Of a stretch of 64,000 nucleotides of DNA, positions 49,801 through 61,373 are shown in pieces. The position numbers were made by a program, and so were the translations under genes. Under the pieces are notes generated by a model that was not told the origin of the DNA, searched no databases, and saw nothing but the letters and a program-made list of their open reading frames with translations. This DNA comes from Phoenix dactylifera. Taxonomy: Eukaryota; Streptophyta; Magnoliopsida; Arecales; Arecaceae. The DNA is taken from NCBI RefSeq assembly GCF_009389715.1, contig NC_052402.1:20840956-20904955 (forward strand). The letters run 5' to 3'. Position 1 is the stretch's first letter, and every line of letters begins with the position of its first letter.

Positions 49801-52800
49801 GGTTGCATATAAGAGCTAAAAGAACCACTTAATGATTAAAAATTGTTCTGTTTCAACAAATGCATTATAGATTATCAACTTAAGTAGTATCATACTAACA
49901 TGTAACCAAAGCAAGTACCATATTAGTTCCCAACAAAGTAAGACATTTTTGGCGAATGTTTAAACATTTCTAGGAGCCAAACTTTTGGCTCACATAGCAT
50001 GATTATGTCATAGTTTACCTACATAATTATGTAATCCCCTTCCCGTCAACCTAGCATAAGAAGAGCAGTTGCAAATGAAGCTTCTGTCGGAAATGAAAAG
50101 TTGATATGGGATACTAGTGGAACCCAACAAGCATATGGTAGTTTCATGCCAAACAACATGCCAATTCATTTGAACAGTGGGCTACCTAAATGTAATTTTT
50201 TTTTTCAGTGAAAAACTTATTAAAATAAGAAACTGGCATAATGCTGGTTCAATAGAAGCAGCACAGGGAGCACAGGCAGGCGTATCAGTATGCATGAGTA
50301 ATTTATACTTGGTGTGTCAGAACTGAAGATAAAACTGCACAGGGAGCACAAATGACTGTAAATATTTCCTGCAGTTCAGAAAAAAACAGCGGGCCATACT
50401 GCCACCATTATAACTAGTGTTGTGTCGATGGAAGTTCTTCAATAGCTTTACAGCACCATCTGTCTATAACCTTTTTGTGACACATGGAAGACCACTACAC
50501 TTGCCTACCTTTTTTACTATCCACCCTCTTGACAGAAATTTACTTCTTTATTATATACCTCTTACCAGCTATTCCCAGTTAAGATCTTCATGGATAATTT
50601 TTTGCAGATCCACTCACAAAATTATCTCTGGATTTTTTATGCTTCTGTTCAAATTTCTGTTACTATCTTAATGTAACATAAGGATTCTTAACTATTTTTC
50701 TGCAATAAAGTTTGTTTTATAAACTTTCTCACCAAAAAAATATTTTAATCGTCCTTATTAGAATTCCTTGAGAGTTGCTGTCAAAAATCTTGCCACATAC
50801 AACATACATTTTGTGATACAGTCCACATGGGTTATAAAGCACTACAGATTGCATGGTGTGAAAATAAATTATTTGTAGTGATGACAAATGAAAACTGGCT
50901 TTTAAAAGCTCTAGACTTGCTCATGCAAGTTGCATAGGAAATTTTTATATGCCCCTCTATATTTTTTTCTTGAAAATAGAAAGATTATTTAATGTTATGG
51001 AAAGCCAAAGTGTAGAGTTATTTCCTTAAACTGTATTTTTTAATGAAAATCAAGAAAATGAACAACTGATAACATTGAAGTAAACAAAATAGATAAATCT
51101 ACTAATTTGCAATAGAATTCTGATTTGATTTAATTTATAATTTAGGAAATGATTTCATATTCCGAAGAATAATTGCGAATTGATATCTTCCTCACAACCA
51201 GAGGTTAACTTTTCTATAAAAGAATGCTTATTGTGTTACACATAAAACAACTCTAAGAAGCAGCACCAGCCTGCAGTCCCATCAATTACTTGGTCAGTCT
51301 CCCTCTTTGATTTCACCTTAACAGATGTTGCTGACTTCCCTTACAGCACAAAGTCAACACACGTATAAATTACTTCACTGACTTTGGTCCTATATCATAT
51401 AAGACCAATACTACAATGGAATTGCTGCAAAGAAAATCGTAAAAAAAGAATTATGTAAAATTTCATTGTCTTGAGTCATTAATTGAGACTTTTAGTATTT
51501 TATTAGGATTATACACACTAAGGATTTAAGTGCCAGTGGCGCAGGGCACACCAACCAGTAGCCCAAATGGCATGTACGATGCTCTGCAATACTGGCACAC
51601 ATCCCATTCCCTACACAAGCAGAAACAAAAAGGGATTTAGAAAGCTCTTTTTAACTAGAAAATTAATAGCTGCCATGCTGACCGTTGCTGGCTACCAATA
51701 TTGTCATGGCACGAGCCAGCATTTGAAAGCATGGTCCATATTCTACTGAAAAAAAAATGAACTGGGAAGTTATCTTGATGCATCTTATTCAGAGTTTGAA
51801 GCCTTTGAGAGGATCTGAAATAAATCATCTACAGCCTTCATATGGTTTTCTCCTAGAAGCTCTACAATTGTATTCTAGCTCTTAAAATGATTATGGATAT
51901 ACGCAGATCAATCATCCAAAGATATGTATCACCTCGTGTTCATCTTGTAATACTGTATATTACAGTTTACCATATTGTATTAGATCACAGATATATAAAT
52001 CCCTTAATAGAAGACTAGCAGTACTCACTTTGAAAAATTTCATGCATGGAGAGGATATTTATTTGACAAAACACACACCTGAATAATATAAATCACACTA
52101 TTGATAGAGATGTAAACAGTCCTTAGCTTGTCCGTCGGAAGACTCCTGGCCTAGCAATCAAAAGAAAAGCAAGAGTGATATAAAATGGCAGGTTAGACAT
52201 TATAAGAGGAAACACATATTCATGCATACAAGCAAGAACTACCCATCAAACTTGCCTGGTGATATATCTCTGCCCAGAATAGAACAAGCAGCGTGTATGT
52301 AGAGAAAAATAATAACCCAGGAAGGTCTAATAGTGCTAAAGTGAATACCTGGTACAAGAAAATAATTAATTATTGCAATCAATTATCCAAGATTTTGCAC
52401 CACAAATAAAATACATGAAAGAATTCCTATCATGAAGAGAAACCAATTAATCATCCTAGCTTTCATAGAATAAAATACATAAAAGAATTCCTATCATGAA
52501 GAGAAACCAATTAATCATCCTAGCTTTCATAGAATAAAATCCATGAATGAATTCCTATCATGAAAAGACACCAATTAAAAAATGAATAAACAAAAAAAAA
52601 TTGATGCATTAGAATGTCCTAATGGAAACCATAAAATTTATTGTATTTGAAGGAAATATTACTTGCAGATCAACAAAAGAGTAACTACATCAGTTCCTGG
52701 CCATGGCTAAGCCAGCATAACTATCAAGCCATTGTATATACGAGAACAGTCTCAGTCCATGCAATTAATAATTTTTCGCATTTATATCCTAACACAGGCA

Positions 52801-55800
52801 ACCATATATCACAAAATTATTTCTCTGAATTCATTCTTCACTGATTAACAAAAGCAAAACAGCAGTGCTGCAGCACTTGACTAAGCCAACTGAATCATGA
52901 TGCAGATTCATAATTAGGTAGAGATTTCCAAAAACCGTCTCTTATTACTTCCTAATAGATTAGTTCAGGTATCCTGTCATCTTGTCAGAACTCATGATGG
53001 CTGTTATCTGACATGATCAAATCACCCTTACCTTCCTTAATTTAGATATTTCTGTCTAGTTATACATTAACCTCAAGATCATCATCATTCTATTCTGTGA
53101 TATGAGCATGGAGTATGTGCCATCCTTAACTAAAGTCTTGGTGCAACTACAATGCCATTAAATTAGGGTCCAAGTTGAAAGTTCAAAAGGTGCCAGGAAG
53201 GGGGGGAGGGGGTTGGATTCAACATGGTGGTAGACAGGTAGCAGTATGTTTTGACAGTGGAAAAGTAGGATGGAAGTTATGACAAGAGATTCGAACACCC
53301 TAAATTTTGGAGGATTTTGCAAATAGAGGGCTACCAAAGTGGGATTCATAAAGCAAAGAAAGAATAGATGAGATGAGGCTATAATGCTCATTAGCATGGC
53401 AAGGTGGATGAAAATATAGAAAGATTAAAAACACTGATGAACAAAAGCAAGTGGAGCATAGTGAAGAAGATAAGACACTTTGACACTAAGATTTAGTGAG
53501 AAACATCAGGAAAATCAAATTTATAAGGGGAAATAAAAGAGCATAAGGTTGAAAATTTAGAAGAATGCAAATCACAGTTGTTAATATGAGAAAATGTTAT
53601 TGAATGGAGGATCACTGCAAAAGTCATTAAAACAATGGATGAGAAGAAGAAAAGAATTTTTAAGTTTTCTTTAAAGATATCTATGCCCAAGAAAATAAGT
53701 TTTTGTCTTTTTTTTTAATTGCTAAAAGCCTGGAGGTGGGCAGTGGCAACCAAAGAAATAAATTGGAGAAATATTTTGATGTTGGAAAGTTAATGAAAGT
53801 TTGAAGTTGAGTGGGGACATCTGATGTCAAGTCAAAATGAAAAGTTAATTTGTTTTATTTAGAGTTTTTTCCTCAGAATATATAGGTATCTTTTATTAAT
53901 AAACAAAAGTGTACTAAAGAGTTCTATTTTATTATGTTTGCTACTTCAAAGTAGGGATTCATCAATTTTAAAATATATCTATATATAAAAGGTTCATTGC
54001 CATTTGCTTACATACTTTTCACTTCTAAATTGTGGAATATAACTTATTACTACCATAAAGAAAAAGAGTTATTAAATTTTGACATCATAAAGCATTTACC
54101 AGTAGTTGACAATAAAATTGAAAGCTAGTGTTGTGATATTGTAGTAACGAAACATGTCCACTATCAGGCACAAAGGTACAACTACATGCATTTATATTAG
54201 GTGACAAATCTTCAAAATATGTTATAATTATGAAGTAAATGAGTATCAGTGTATAAAAGTTAAACAAATTATACCACCTACATCTGTGCATATTAGTACC
54301 ACTCCCTCTCTCTCTCTCAAATTCACTATGATCATACATTAAAAGGTTTTTTGACGAGAAATTAGATAATGAATTGATATGTCATTTTACATATTATCGA
54401 GCAATGTACATGTTCAATTGGATTTGTTCAGAGCACAAGTTTTAGAGCAGCAACTTGATTGTTGGTGGTTTTGAAGCTTATTGTTTGACATGGTCCTGGA
54501 GCTTCTGTAATTCACTGTGCAAGTGCAAACATGTAAACTCTACTGTGATTCGATATTCGAACTATGATAACCGACTTCACCAATATCAACATGGTTGTTT
54601 TTGCTACTAGTTACCCACTCCGTAAATTAAACACCCACTATCCAATTTGGAGGTCTATGGTTACATCATATTTGATCGGACAAGATTTGTCATGTATCTT
54701 CAAAAAGTTAGAGACGATGCCAATGGATACTCCTAATAATGAGATCATGAGAAGAAAATGGATTTTGAAATCTGAGAAGGTGATCTGGAAGCTCAAATCT
54801 ACAATGAGTAGAGAGAGTTATCTTCAAATCCAGGATGCCGAAGAAAACATAGAATATTCTTGTGTTGTCCACTCAAGATATAGCAAGGTGAGACATTAGA
54901 GTATTCTCAAACAAAATTTGCTTAAAGGGTGGGTTTTGATTCCAAACTTCCCGAAAGACTCAGATGAAGTGAAGGACTAGTTCAAAGATGAAGATTTGAA
55001 GCATGGGGAGCTTGATCAGTTATAGGCTGGATCAAGTTTAGAAAAAATTCCTGAACATGACAAGGTTGATCAGCTCAAGATTCAATAAAATCCAGAAGAA
55101 AATCTGGATAGGAGCCTAATCATGTGGATATTATATCAATTATCAGATTTGGAAGAGATTGTGATTGAAGAGCCTGTTAGTTTTGAACAGGAAGAGACAA
55201 AAAATGCTGTCCATGATGCACCACCAGTCACAATCTTAATGGAGCACAAAATATGAGAACCGACCCTATGTTTAGAGAGAGCTAGCTCTATGCAGATACA
55301 TGGAGCTGCACCTGCAGAAAATAAATTATGGACGTGGCATGATGATGAGAGACATGAGACTGTGTGAGCATACATAGATTCTATGAGTGCAAGGTGCCAT
55401 TTTGTATATGGCACAATGATGAGGATATGCAGGTATGTACGGACCAAATTGGTTCAAGGCCATAGACGTGCATGGCATACAATCAGATGCATGCTCATCA
55501 TTGCTAGTACATGCAAAGGTGGCCACTAAAATTTGCAAGTGCAAGTATTATTTTAAACTACGATTGGAAAAATGGTCTGCTATGCGGAAACCGGGGCTCG
55601 AACCGGTTGCTTGGCAGCACAGGTTGGTACACCTCCGTACTGTTTCGTGCCAGCCTCATGCCAACATAGTAGAAGAGGTAGAGGAGAGAGAGAATGGGAG
55701 AGAGAAAAAAGAGAGAAAAGGGAGAGAAAGAGGGAGAAAGGAGGGTGGCAAAGGCCAATGTTAGGCCAGCGGAGGGCCGGCGGAGGTCGGCGATCCGTGT

Positions 55801-58800
55801 GGAGGGGCTCCACCCCGAGTCCCCTACTTTCTTCGAAACAGGGGTCTCGGAGGAGGCTCCCTTTTTATTTCACGACTTTTAAGTGAAGTCGACGAGCGAT
55901 TTGCCGACTTCATGTACAAGTTGCAATAAAAAAGGGCCCCGCCGGACCCCCTATTTTGAATAAAATAGGAGACCTGGGGTGGAGCCCCTCCTCCGCCGGC
56001 CTCCACGCGGTTCGCCGGCCTCCACCTCCCCGTCTCTTCCTTCCTCTCCCTCTCCCTCTCTCTCTCCACCGCACGCTCTCTCTCTCTTTTCCTCTCATTC
56101 TCCTTCTCCCCCTTCGTTGACGGCTTTCGTTTCGGTTGTCGGAACCGTCTCGATCCGCCGCTGATATGGCTTGGTACGCCCCGAACCATCCGATTTGGAA
56201 CGGTTCCCCGGCCATGATTGGAAGATATCGTTGCTGGACATTTGTTGGTTTCAATTAGATGTTTGATGAAATCTCTACCTGATGACTACAGATTCAATGT
56301 TGAAGGGGAGTGTTGAAGTTGTTGACTTCGGCACAAAAATCGGAGGGAATGGGCCAACAAGGAGTTGCTCGCTGAGGCAGCTCGCATGGAGTCATAAGCA
56401 TTGACTTTGCAATGAGGGGGAGTGTTGGCAAGCATTGTTAAGCCCTAACTATATTAGGATTGCAATTAGTTGCCTTCTCATTTAGACTTGCTTTTCTACT
56501 TAAAATAGGAATAGTTAAGAATCCTAGATTTTCTAATAGTTTATTTATTTTGTTAAACTATAGCAAGCTCAAGATCCAAAATTATGTCCTTATAAAGAAG
56601 GTCATGTTGAAGAAGTGGCATCCTTTCGATGTGGCCAATATCTTGGGTCTTTAGAGAGAGAAGAGAGTTGATGCATATGAGAAGACAGTGGAACGTAGGT
56701 GTAGTAGCTCCTTTGTTTTGAGTTTTTCATTAAAAACTTATTTTAGTTTCTTCCTCCAAATTTATTCTTCCCAATTTTATTGTTCTTGCATATCGAGTAA
56801 ATTATGGTGCTTGTTTGCAGTGATCCTGGACTAGTTGATCTTACTCCACAAGTGATCATGTTGTTCCACATGCTATTCGATAGTCTATAGATTTTCTATA
56901 ATGGCAACATAACTCCTTTGTTAGGTATTCGTTTACCAAATCCTACAAGGTAATATCTAAAAATCTCTCCATTTATAATATTTGTATGTATGTTTATACT
57001 TATCTAAAGCTCCTCAAATGTATCAACAAAGTGAAAAGAAAAATATGGAAAAGGATGCAATTCTCCATGCAAAATTTTGCTCGCTAGTGAACTAGGATCT
57101 AATCAACCGAATTCCAAGTCATATCCGATCAACAAAAATTGAAAGATGGGGGTCTAACATTGATGATCCGAGTCAGTGGATGTGATCTACTACTTATAAA
57201 TACTCAACTCAACTCAACTAAGCCTTAATCCCAAACTAGTTAGGGTCAACAACATGAATCCTTTTTTATTCCGCTTTGTTTAGGATCATACTTTCCAAAA
57301 AATATAGTGATATCAAGTCCTTCCTTACGACTTCATCCCATATGATTTTCAATCTACCTCTACCCCTCTTTCCTTCTACATGCATCAAATAACTTTCATA
57401 CAAGTGCATCCCTTGGCTGATGTACATATCCAAACCATCAAAGTCATTCTTCTCTTAATTTGTCCCTAATTCGTGCTACCTCTACCTTTTTCTGATCTTA
57501 TTCTATCTCTTTTTGTATTACCATAGATCCATCTCAACATTCTCATTTCCACCATACTCATCTTGTACACATTATTTTCTAACTATCGAATATTATGTAC
57601 AATAAAGCATAGCTAGTTGTATGGTTGTCCTATAAAATTTTTTCTTCAACTTAATAATTATTCTACTATCACATAATATTCAGTTACGCTTCTTCAATTT
57701 ATCCACCCTACTTTAATCCTATTGATAGCATCCTCTTCGATCTTCCTTTATAAATAATCGATTTTAAATACCAAAAATTATCATTGTTAGCAACTTCATA
57801 ATCCTTAATTTTCTATCCACCACCTCTATTTTTAATTTTACTAAAATTACATTCCTTGCATGGTATACCTTATCGATATCACGCCCCGTACCGGTGCCAC
57901 CTTGTCACTGTGGTACGTTCAGTATGAAGGCTGGTTCAGCATAGTAAGTGTCGGTACATACTATGTATTGGTATGAAACCGGTACGATACGGTATGCTTC
58001 ATACCGTCCGGTACAGTATGGTGTACCATAATTATATGTATTCTGTCTTGATCCTCCTCAGCCTAAAATCTTTAGTTTCCAACTTACTCCTTCATTCTTA
58101 CAACTTATGATTAACTCCAATCTTGGTTTCATCACTAAGAGTATATCATGAACAAATAACATGCACCAAGAAATATCATCCTGAATATGCCTAGCAAACT
58201 CATCCAGAACTAGCACAAAAAGGTAAACACTTAGAGCAAATCTTTGGTGTAAATCTATCATGATTGGAAACTCACTAGTATTACTACCAGTAGTTCTTAT
58301 ATACTAGTAATCGCTCCATTATACATGTCCTTAATCACATTTATATAACTAACAAAAAAAATTTTCTTTTCTAATACCCACCCACCATAAGACTTCTCTA
58401 AGGATTCTATCATATACTGTCCATAAATCAATAAAAACCATATGAAGATCTTGTCTCTTTTCTCTATATTTTTGCATTAACCTTCTAGGAGAAAAATAGC
58501 TTTCATAGTCAACTTTGGTATTAAACCAAATTATTCTCTGATATTTTTGTATCACACCTCAATCTGTGCTCAACCAGCCACTCCCAAAGTTTCATAGTAT
58601 GACTCATTAGTTTAATACCATACTTGGTAGAACAATTTTGAATATTACCTTGATTCATATAAATTGATACAACAATGCCTTTCTTCCATTATGATTTGGA
58701 GATCCTCTAGCCTATGCATCAAGCAGTCAAAAATAGATATTATTTAAATTGACCGTCAATATATAAATATATAGACATGCACACATACACATATATTTCA

Positions 58801-60655
58801 ACTACTACTATAGTAAACTTGGCCACTTCTGTAAGCAAAGATATTCTTTGTCTTCAACCAAACTTTGTGAAATGATTACAGATAACAATTGTCAGCAGTG
58901 AAACAAACTTGGAGACCACATACTTACTTTAGGTTTGAAAAGAAAAACTTGTGAGTGAAATCCAAAGACAACCGCACGTACTGAAACAAAAACCCATGAT
59001 TAGTAACTGCATTGCAAAGAAAAGAAAAAGAGGGAGAGGAGGGGGGCCATAGAGGAAGAGAAAGGGATCAAGATGCCAAAATCACCTCCATTTACAATGA
59101 CATTCATAAGATGGAAAACCTTCTGAGTTGTCCAAACAAAATCAGGCACTCGCAGTTGTATCCGGATAAGTTGGATCTACAGAGCATAAAGACGTCATAA
59201 ATCCAATATTCCACCCAAAACAAATTCAGCAAAAAAAGGGTTTTTCCATATCGTTAAGAGAATATGCATCTAAAATGAATAAATAATTGAACTAAACACT
59301 CAAATGGACGAAATAAAATCAAACTAAGACATACGTAAATGTATTATAATTTGTAAATGCATTATAATTTGAAATATCCCACAACTACAGAAGTATTTTC
59401 AGTACCTGCAATTTATCAAATCTTGAGGCTTTGATTGGATTCTTAATTCATTTCATATTCAAAAGAAACTTGGCCTCTAAAAACTCTTCAGATTAAGAGA
59501 AAGATCATATTTGTTATATCTTAGATATTGTTTCATGTAATAGAGAAACAGGAGTTTGCACAGATATTTTGCATTCTTTGTGATGTCAAACTTGCCTACA
59601 GCTCCACAATGTACAGAAACTTCATATAAACTGAATTGTGTTAATGAGACATGATAACTGTCGATATATCATCCTCTTTAACACTTGGTATCCGCATTTA
59701 CTAAAAATGGATTAATCTTTTAAAGTTTCTTCAAGAAACCAAGGTTCAGCATTTAAAATTTCATTGACCTCATCATTTCCACAATATGTGGGTAGGTCAT
59801 AGGAAATACCAACTACGAAGGTGATGATCTATACAACCCCAAGCGAATTTTCACACCTATTTCTTAAGCTGCTGATCTCTCCTAGATAGCTTCATCTACT
59901 AGCACACCCAGCAACTATAATAAAAAAAATGCAGACCAAACTATTTCATCCCACTTTTTCTCTACAATGCTAAACTAATCAATCAAATGGCCAGTTTCAC
60001 TCCACTCTTTATCAGTAGACTCAGTAGACACTACTGCATCGGTTAATTAGGCTCAAAAAAATGAGAGGACAGACAGATATATTGAAAATATTAAGCATGA
60101 TTTGGGATTGATGCTGGGACACCATGTTTTCAGTTGAAAGAGCCAGGAACCTTGAATACGAAGGCTAAAAGACAATTGTTACCTTAAATAAGAAGGAAAT
60201 AATCTTCGAGGGCATAGTAGTCGCAGCAATTGAGGACTGGGTGATTGGATATTGATTTAGATGGTATAGGCATATCCAATGAAGATATAAGAAAATTTCA
60301 GGAAGTCTTTTCATCAATCATACACTAATAGACGATTATGAAAGTCGAAACTTGAAAGACATAGTTTTTGTACACAAACATATACACAAAATAATCAGAC
60401 CCTTGAGAATTCAACAGAACTTCCTTCTCTCCCCAACAAAATAAAGCATTTCGACAGTATGTATATCAGCATCAAAGATCACAAATTTGTCATGTTAACA
60501 GTGAATTAACAGTTGGCTAACCCCTCATAACTAAGAAGATGGGAGATAAAAGGCGAGCTCTCTCGATTCCTTAGATTTCTGATCAAGAAACAGATCAAGC
60601 CACAATAACAGTAAAGAATCGAATCCTAACGCATAAATAGATATAAAGATGGGGG

Positions 60656-60686
<31 letters not shown>

Positions 60687-60842
60687 GACCAGAGCGACGG
60701 CGGAGACGAGGGCATAGGCAGCGCAGAGGAAGTAGAACACCCCGTTCTGCCACTGCGGCGACTCATTGATCTCCGTCCACCAATCGGAAAACGCTCCAAG
60801 CGCCAATCCGGAGACGTCCGAGGCTTCCAGGGAGCTCCTCAT
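37868..60842 (-). CDS. TOM1: TOM1/TOM3-family seven-pass membrane protein, 289 aa
   Basis: Eleven exons on the minus strand, in order of transcription: 60842-60690, 59176-59086, 58980-58928, 52348-52256, 52150-52079, 49651-49579, 49487-49442, 49352-49289, 46878-46825, 38115-38038 and 37960-37868. They sum to 870 nt with no frame break. Family words are clear: [96 protein letters not shown] and [10 protein letters not shown] at the end. These are the plant TOM1/TOM3/THH1 proteins, seven-helix tonoplast proteins that interact with Arf-like GTPases and in Arabidopsis serve tobamoviruses as replication host factors; their normal role is less clear. Length (about 290 aa) is full. Intron 4 starts with GC (CAG|GCAAGT). 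Introns 3 and 9 are 6.6 and 8.7 kb and full of transposons. Which family member this is cannot be told. Confidence 0.93.
38570..39290. repeat. GA-rich low-complexity segment in TOM1-like intron 9
   Basis: Dense GGAGGAAG/GAGAAG words with repeated ggtggttctagtgatgg-like phrases. It yields Arg/Gly/Lys-rich ORFs on one strand and Ser/Pro/Phe-rich ones on the other. It may be the arm of a decayed fold-back element, since GA-rich arms are typical of that family here, but no matching CT-rich arm follows. Confidence 0.4.
39600..40070. repeat. Diverged duplicate flanking the CACTA element, left copy
   Basis: Shares ordered blocks with 44990-45400: atctagatcct, agtctcatcatgcatg / agtctcatcatacatg, caaactatctcagggatttg / caaactatctgagatttg, and ataattttgcc. 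Both copies have the same orientation and sit on opposite sides of the CACTA transposon. Confidence 0.6.
41015..42781 (+). pseudogene. Captured fragment of a kinesin-14 (ATK/KIN-14) gene
   Basis: Six exon pieces with splice sites can be read: 41015-41083 ([13 protein letters not shown]...), 41171 to about 41227 ([16 protein letters not shown]), about 42084-42146 ([20 protein letters not shown]), 42228-42372 ([20 protein letters not shown]...), 42509-42618 ([20 protein letters not shown]...) and 42695-42781 ([20 protein letters not shown]...). Together they match the N-terminal tail and coiled-coil stalk of plant ATK1/ATK3-type minus-end kinesins. The motor domain is absent. Introns are retained, so capture was from genomic DNA, not RNA. 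Damage includes a GC-rich insertion with local duplication after exon 2 and a lost donor after 42618 (TTG followed by AT). Confidence 0.85.
44045..44071. repeat. (ATT)n microsatellite inside the CACTA element
   Basis: About nine ATT trinucleotides in the transposon's right half. Confidence 0.95.
44717..44949. mobile_element. MITE candidate, 233 bp
   Basis: The left end GGGCATGTTTG is the inverse of the right end CAAACATGCCC. The interior holds further self-complementary pieces (tgacttcag / ctgaagtcac). No clear target duplication: flanks are GAA and AAA. It lies 54 bp from the CACTA right end in TOM1-like intron 9. Confidence 0.55.
44990..45400. repeat. Diverged duplicate flanking the CACTA element, right copy
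   Basis: Partner of 39600-40070 with the same block order and orientation (see that entry). Probably an older intronic duplication or two copies of one dispersed repeat. Confidence 0.55.
45612..46160. repeat. Fold-back element, copy 3
   Basis: GA-rich left arm (45715-45800, gagagagggagaaggggg) and CT-rich right arm (45985-46035, ctccccctttctctctttttc), with GC-rich parts gtcgtggaggcttgcgg and tcagccttcgccggcctcc. The centre at about 45900-45935 has aattttaagtgaaatcaa, nearly the same as copies 2 and 4. The ends carry cggaaccgtctcgaaccggg and cccgatactggcatagc words. No target duplication was resolved. Confidence 0.72.
47385..47510. repeat. Short member of the GGTACCGG/fold-back family
   Basis: ctcggtaccagacccgtactgg ... 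ggcataccagtacaccatccggttcgggccagtacgacatacc: inverse-related halves of about 60 bp without GA/CT arms. TOM1-like intron 8. Confidence 0.55.
48639..48681. repeat. (GA)n-rich tract in TOM1-like intron 8
   Basis: Imperfect GA dinucleotides with AGAGAGGGAGAGACAGAGAG interruptions. Confidence 0.8.
49653..52078. other. TOM1-like intron 5, no bounded repeat seen
   Basis: AT-rich intron of 2.4 kb between the exons at 52079-52150 and 49579-49651. Scattered short ORFs have no family match. Confidence 0.45.
52405..52580. repeat. 64-bp tandem repeat, about 2.7 copies
   Basis: The landmark taaaatacat/taaaatccat recurs at 52407, 52471 and 52535, each exactly 64 bp apart. The unit includes gaattcctatcatgaagaga and aaccaattaatcatcctagc. 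It lies just upstream (in transcript sense) of the TOM1-like exon at 52256-52348. Confidence 0.92.
52581..54563. other. TOM1-like intron 3, unassigned part
   Basis: AT-rich sequence with a purine-rich stretch at about 53160-53700. No coding evidence or bounded element is seen. Confidence 0.4.
54564..54899 (+). pseudogene. Remnant of a Ty1-copia Gag
   Basis: A 111-codon ORF whose start resembles the N-terminal part of copia-type Gag polyproteins ([17 protein letters not shown], then a W-K-rich stretch). Decayed sequence continues downstream. At about 56424 a purine tract (aatgagggggag) is followed by TGTTGGCAAGC, which looks like a polypurine tract and LTR start. No complete LTR pair, primer site or polymerase was found. 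The fold-back element at 55.6 kb interrupts this region. Confidence 0.55.
55565..56228. repeat. Fold-back element, copy 4
   Basis: Left arm GA-rich (55673-55745) then GC-rich (ggcggaggtcgg, gtggaggggctccacccc); right arm the inverse (ggggtggagcccctcctccgccggcc, then ctctccctctccctctctctctcc). The centre near 55875 has acttttaagtgaagtcg, shared with copies 2 and 3. The outer ends hold aaccggggctcgaaccgg and cggaaccgtctcgatccg. All ORFs here come from the arms. Confidence 0.76.
56229..57191. other. TOM1-like intron 3, possible copia LTR remnant
   Basis: The 56290-56440 stretch has two gGGGAGTGTTG polypurine/LTR-start-like junctions (after 56311 and 56423). The rest is AT-rich without a recognised feature. 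Only a weak LTR call is possible. Confidence 0.35.
57192..58705 (-). mobile_element. Decayed L1-type LINE (reverse transcriptase part and 3' end)
   Basis: Minus-strand translation gives plant LINE reverse-transcriptase words in order: [12 protein letters not shown] (58.6 kb), [20 protein letters not shown] (58.4 kb), REVLWWV, then [20 protein letters not shown] (58.2 kb). Frames shift between them. The catalytic box that should read F/Y-x-D-D reads FVHD, so it is inactive. At the 3' end (57192-57230) the minus strand has a TTGAG repeat tail, usual for this plant LINE group. A GGTACCGG-type repeat (57870-58035) is nested in it. It lies in TOM1-like intron 3 in the gene's own orientation. Confidence 0.85.
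57870..58035. repeat. GGTACCGG-type repeat nested in the LINE
   Basis: cgccccgtaccggtgccacc ... atgaaaccggtacgatacgg ... ccgtccggtacagtatggtg: the same word set as the fold-back ends, inside LINE sequence on both sides. It is therefore younger than the LINE insertion. Confidence 0.62.
60656..60683. repeat. (GA)14 tract at the start of TOM1-like intron 1
   Basis: On the transcribed strand it reads (TC)n only 6 nt downstream of the exon 1 donor (CTG|GTCTAATC). Pyrimidine dinucleotide tracts near plant promoters can affect expression; no effect is shown here. Confidence 0.9.
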
Positions 60843-61373
60843 TTCTTTCTTCTCGTCCCCAAACTTCGGCAGCGAGGGATCAAGAAGGGAGAAGAAGAGG
60901 AAGAGAGAAGCTTCTCAAAGAAACCAAAAAGAAGATAGGGAAAAAGAGTGGAGAGAAACAAATAGAGAGATGGGAAACGATGTATCCACTCAACGGTCAC
61001 TCTCTACCTCTCGCGCTTTATTTCATTCTTGCGTCTGCTAAAGCTTGGCGTGTGATGAAGTTCTAAAAAAAAAACCAAAAACAAATGGAGAGGGACCGAA
61101 AGGGAGAGAGTGGTCTGGGGCCCGAGTGATGGGAACTTTTCTGAGTAGATTTGATCAGCGACATATTAAAGAAAGCAAATTTAATAACATGCCCCAGAGT
61201 TATTGTTTTTTACGATACTGCCACTAATTTAAGCAATTTCGGGATAGGACGTTGGTCTTCTAGTTATTTTAGACCTGCTTGATATTTTGAAAGGGTTGTT
61301 TTTCCGGTGAAATTTAAAAGGGTTGTTTTCGTCATTTGAAAAAATTCCGTGCCTTGATTGACCGTTGGTGTTT
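60843..61373 (-). promoter_or_regulatory. 5' UTR and promoter region of the TOM1-like gene
   Basis: Upstream of the start codon on the minus strand. The first 150 bp are C/T-rich in transcript sense, as in many plant leaders. An AATAAAGC word near 61015 could be a weak TATA-like site. The Mutator-like element begins at 61374, about 530 bp from the ATG. Limits are not defined. Confidence 0.4.
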
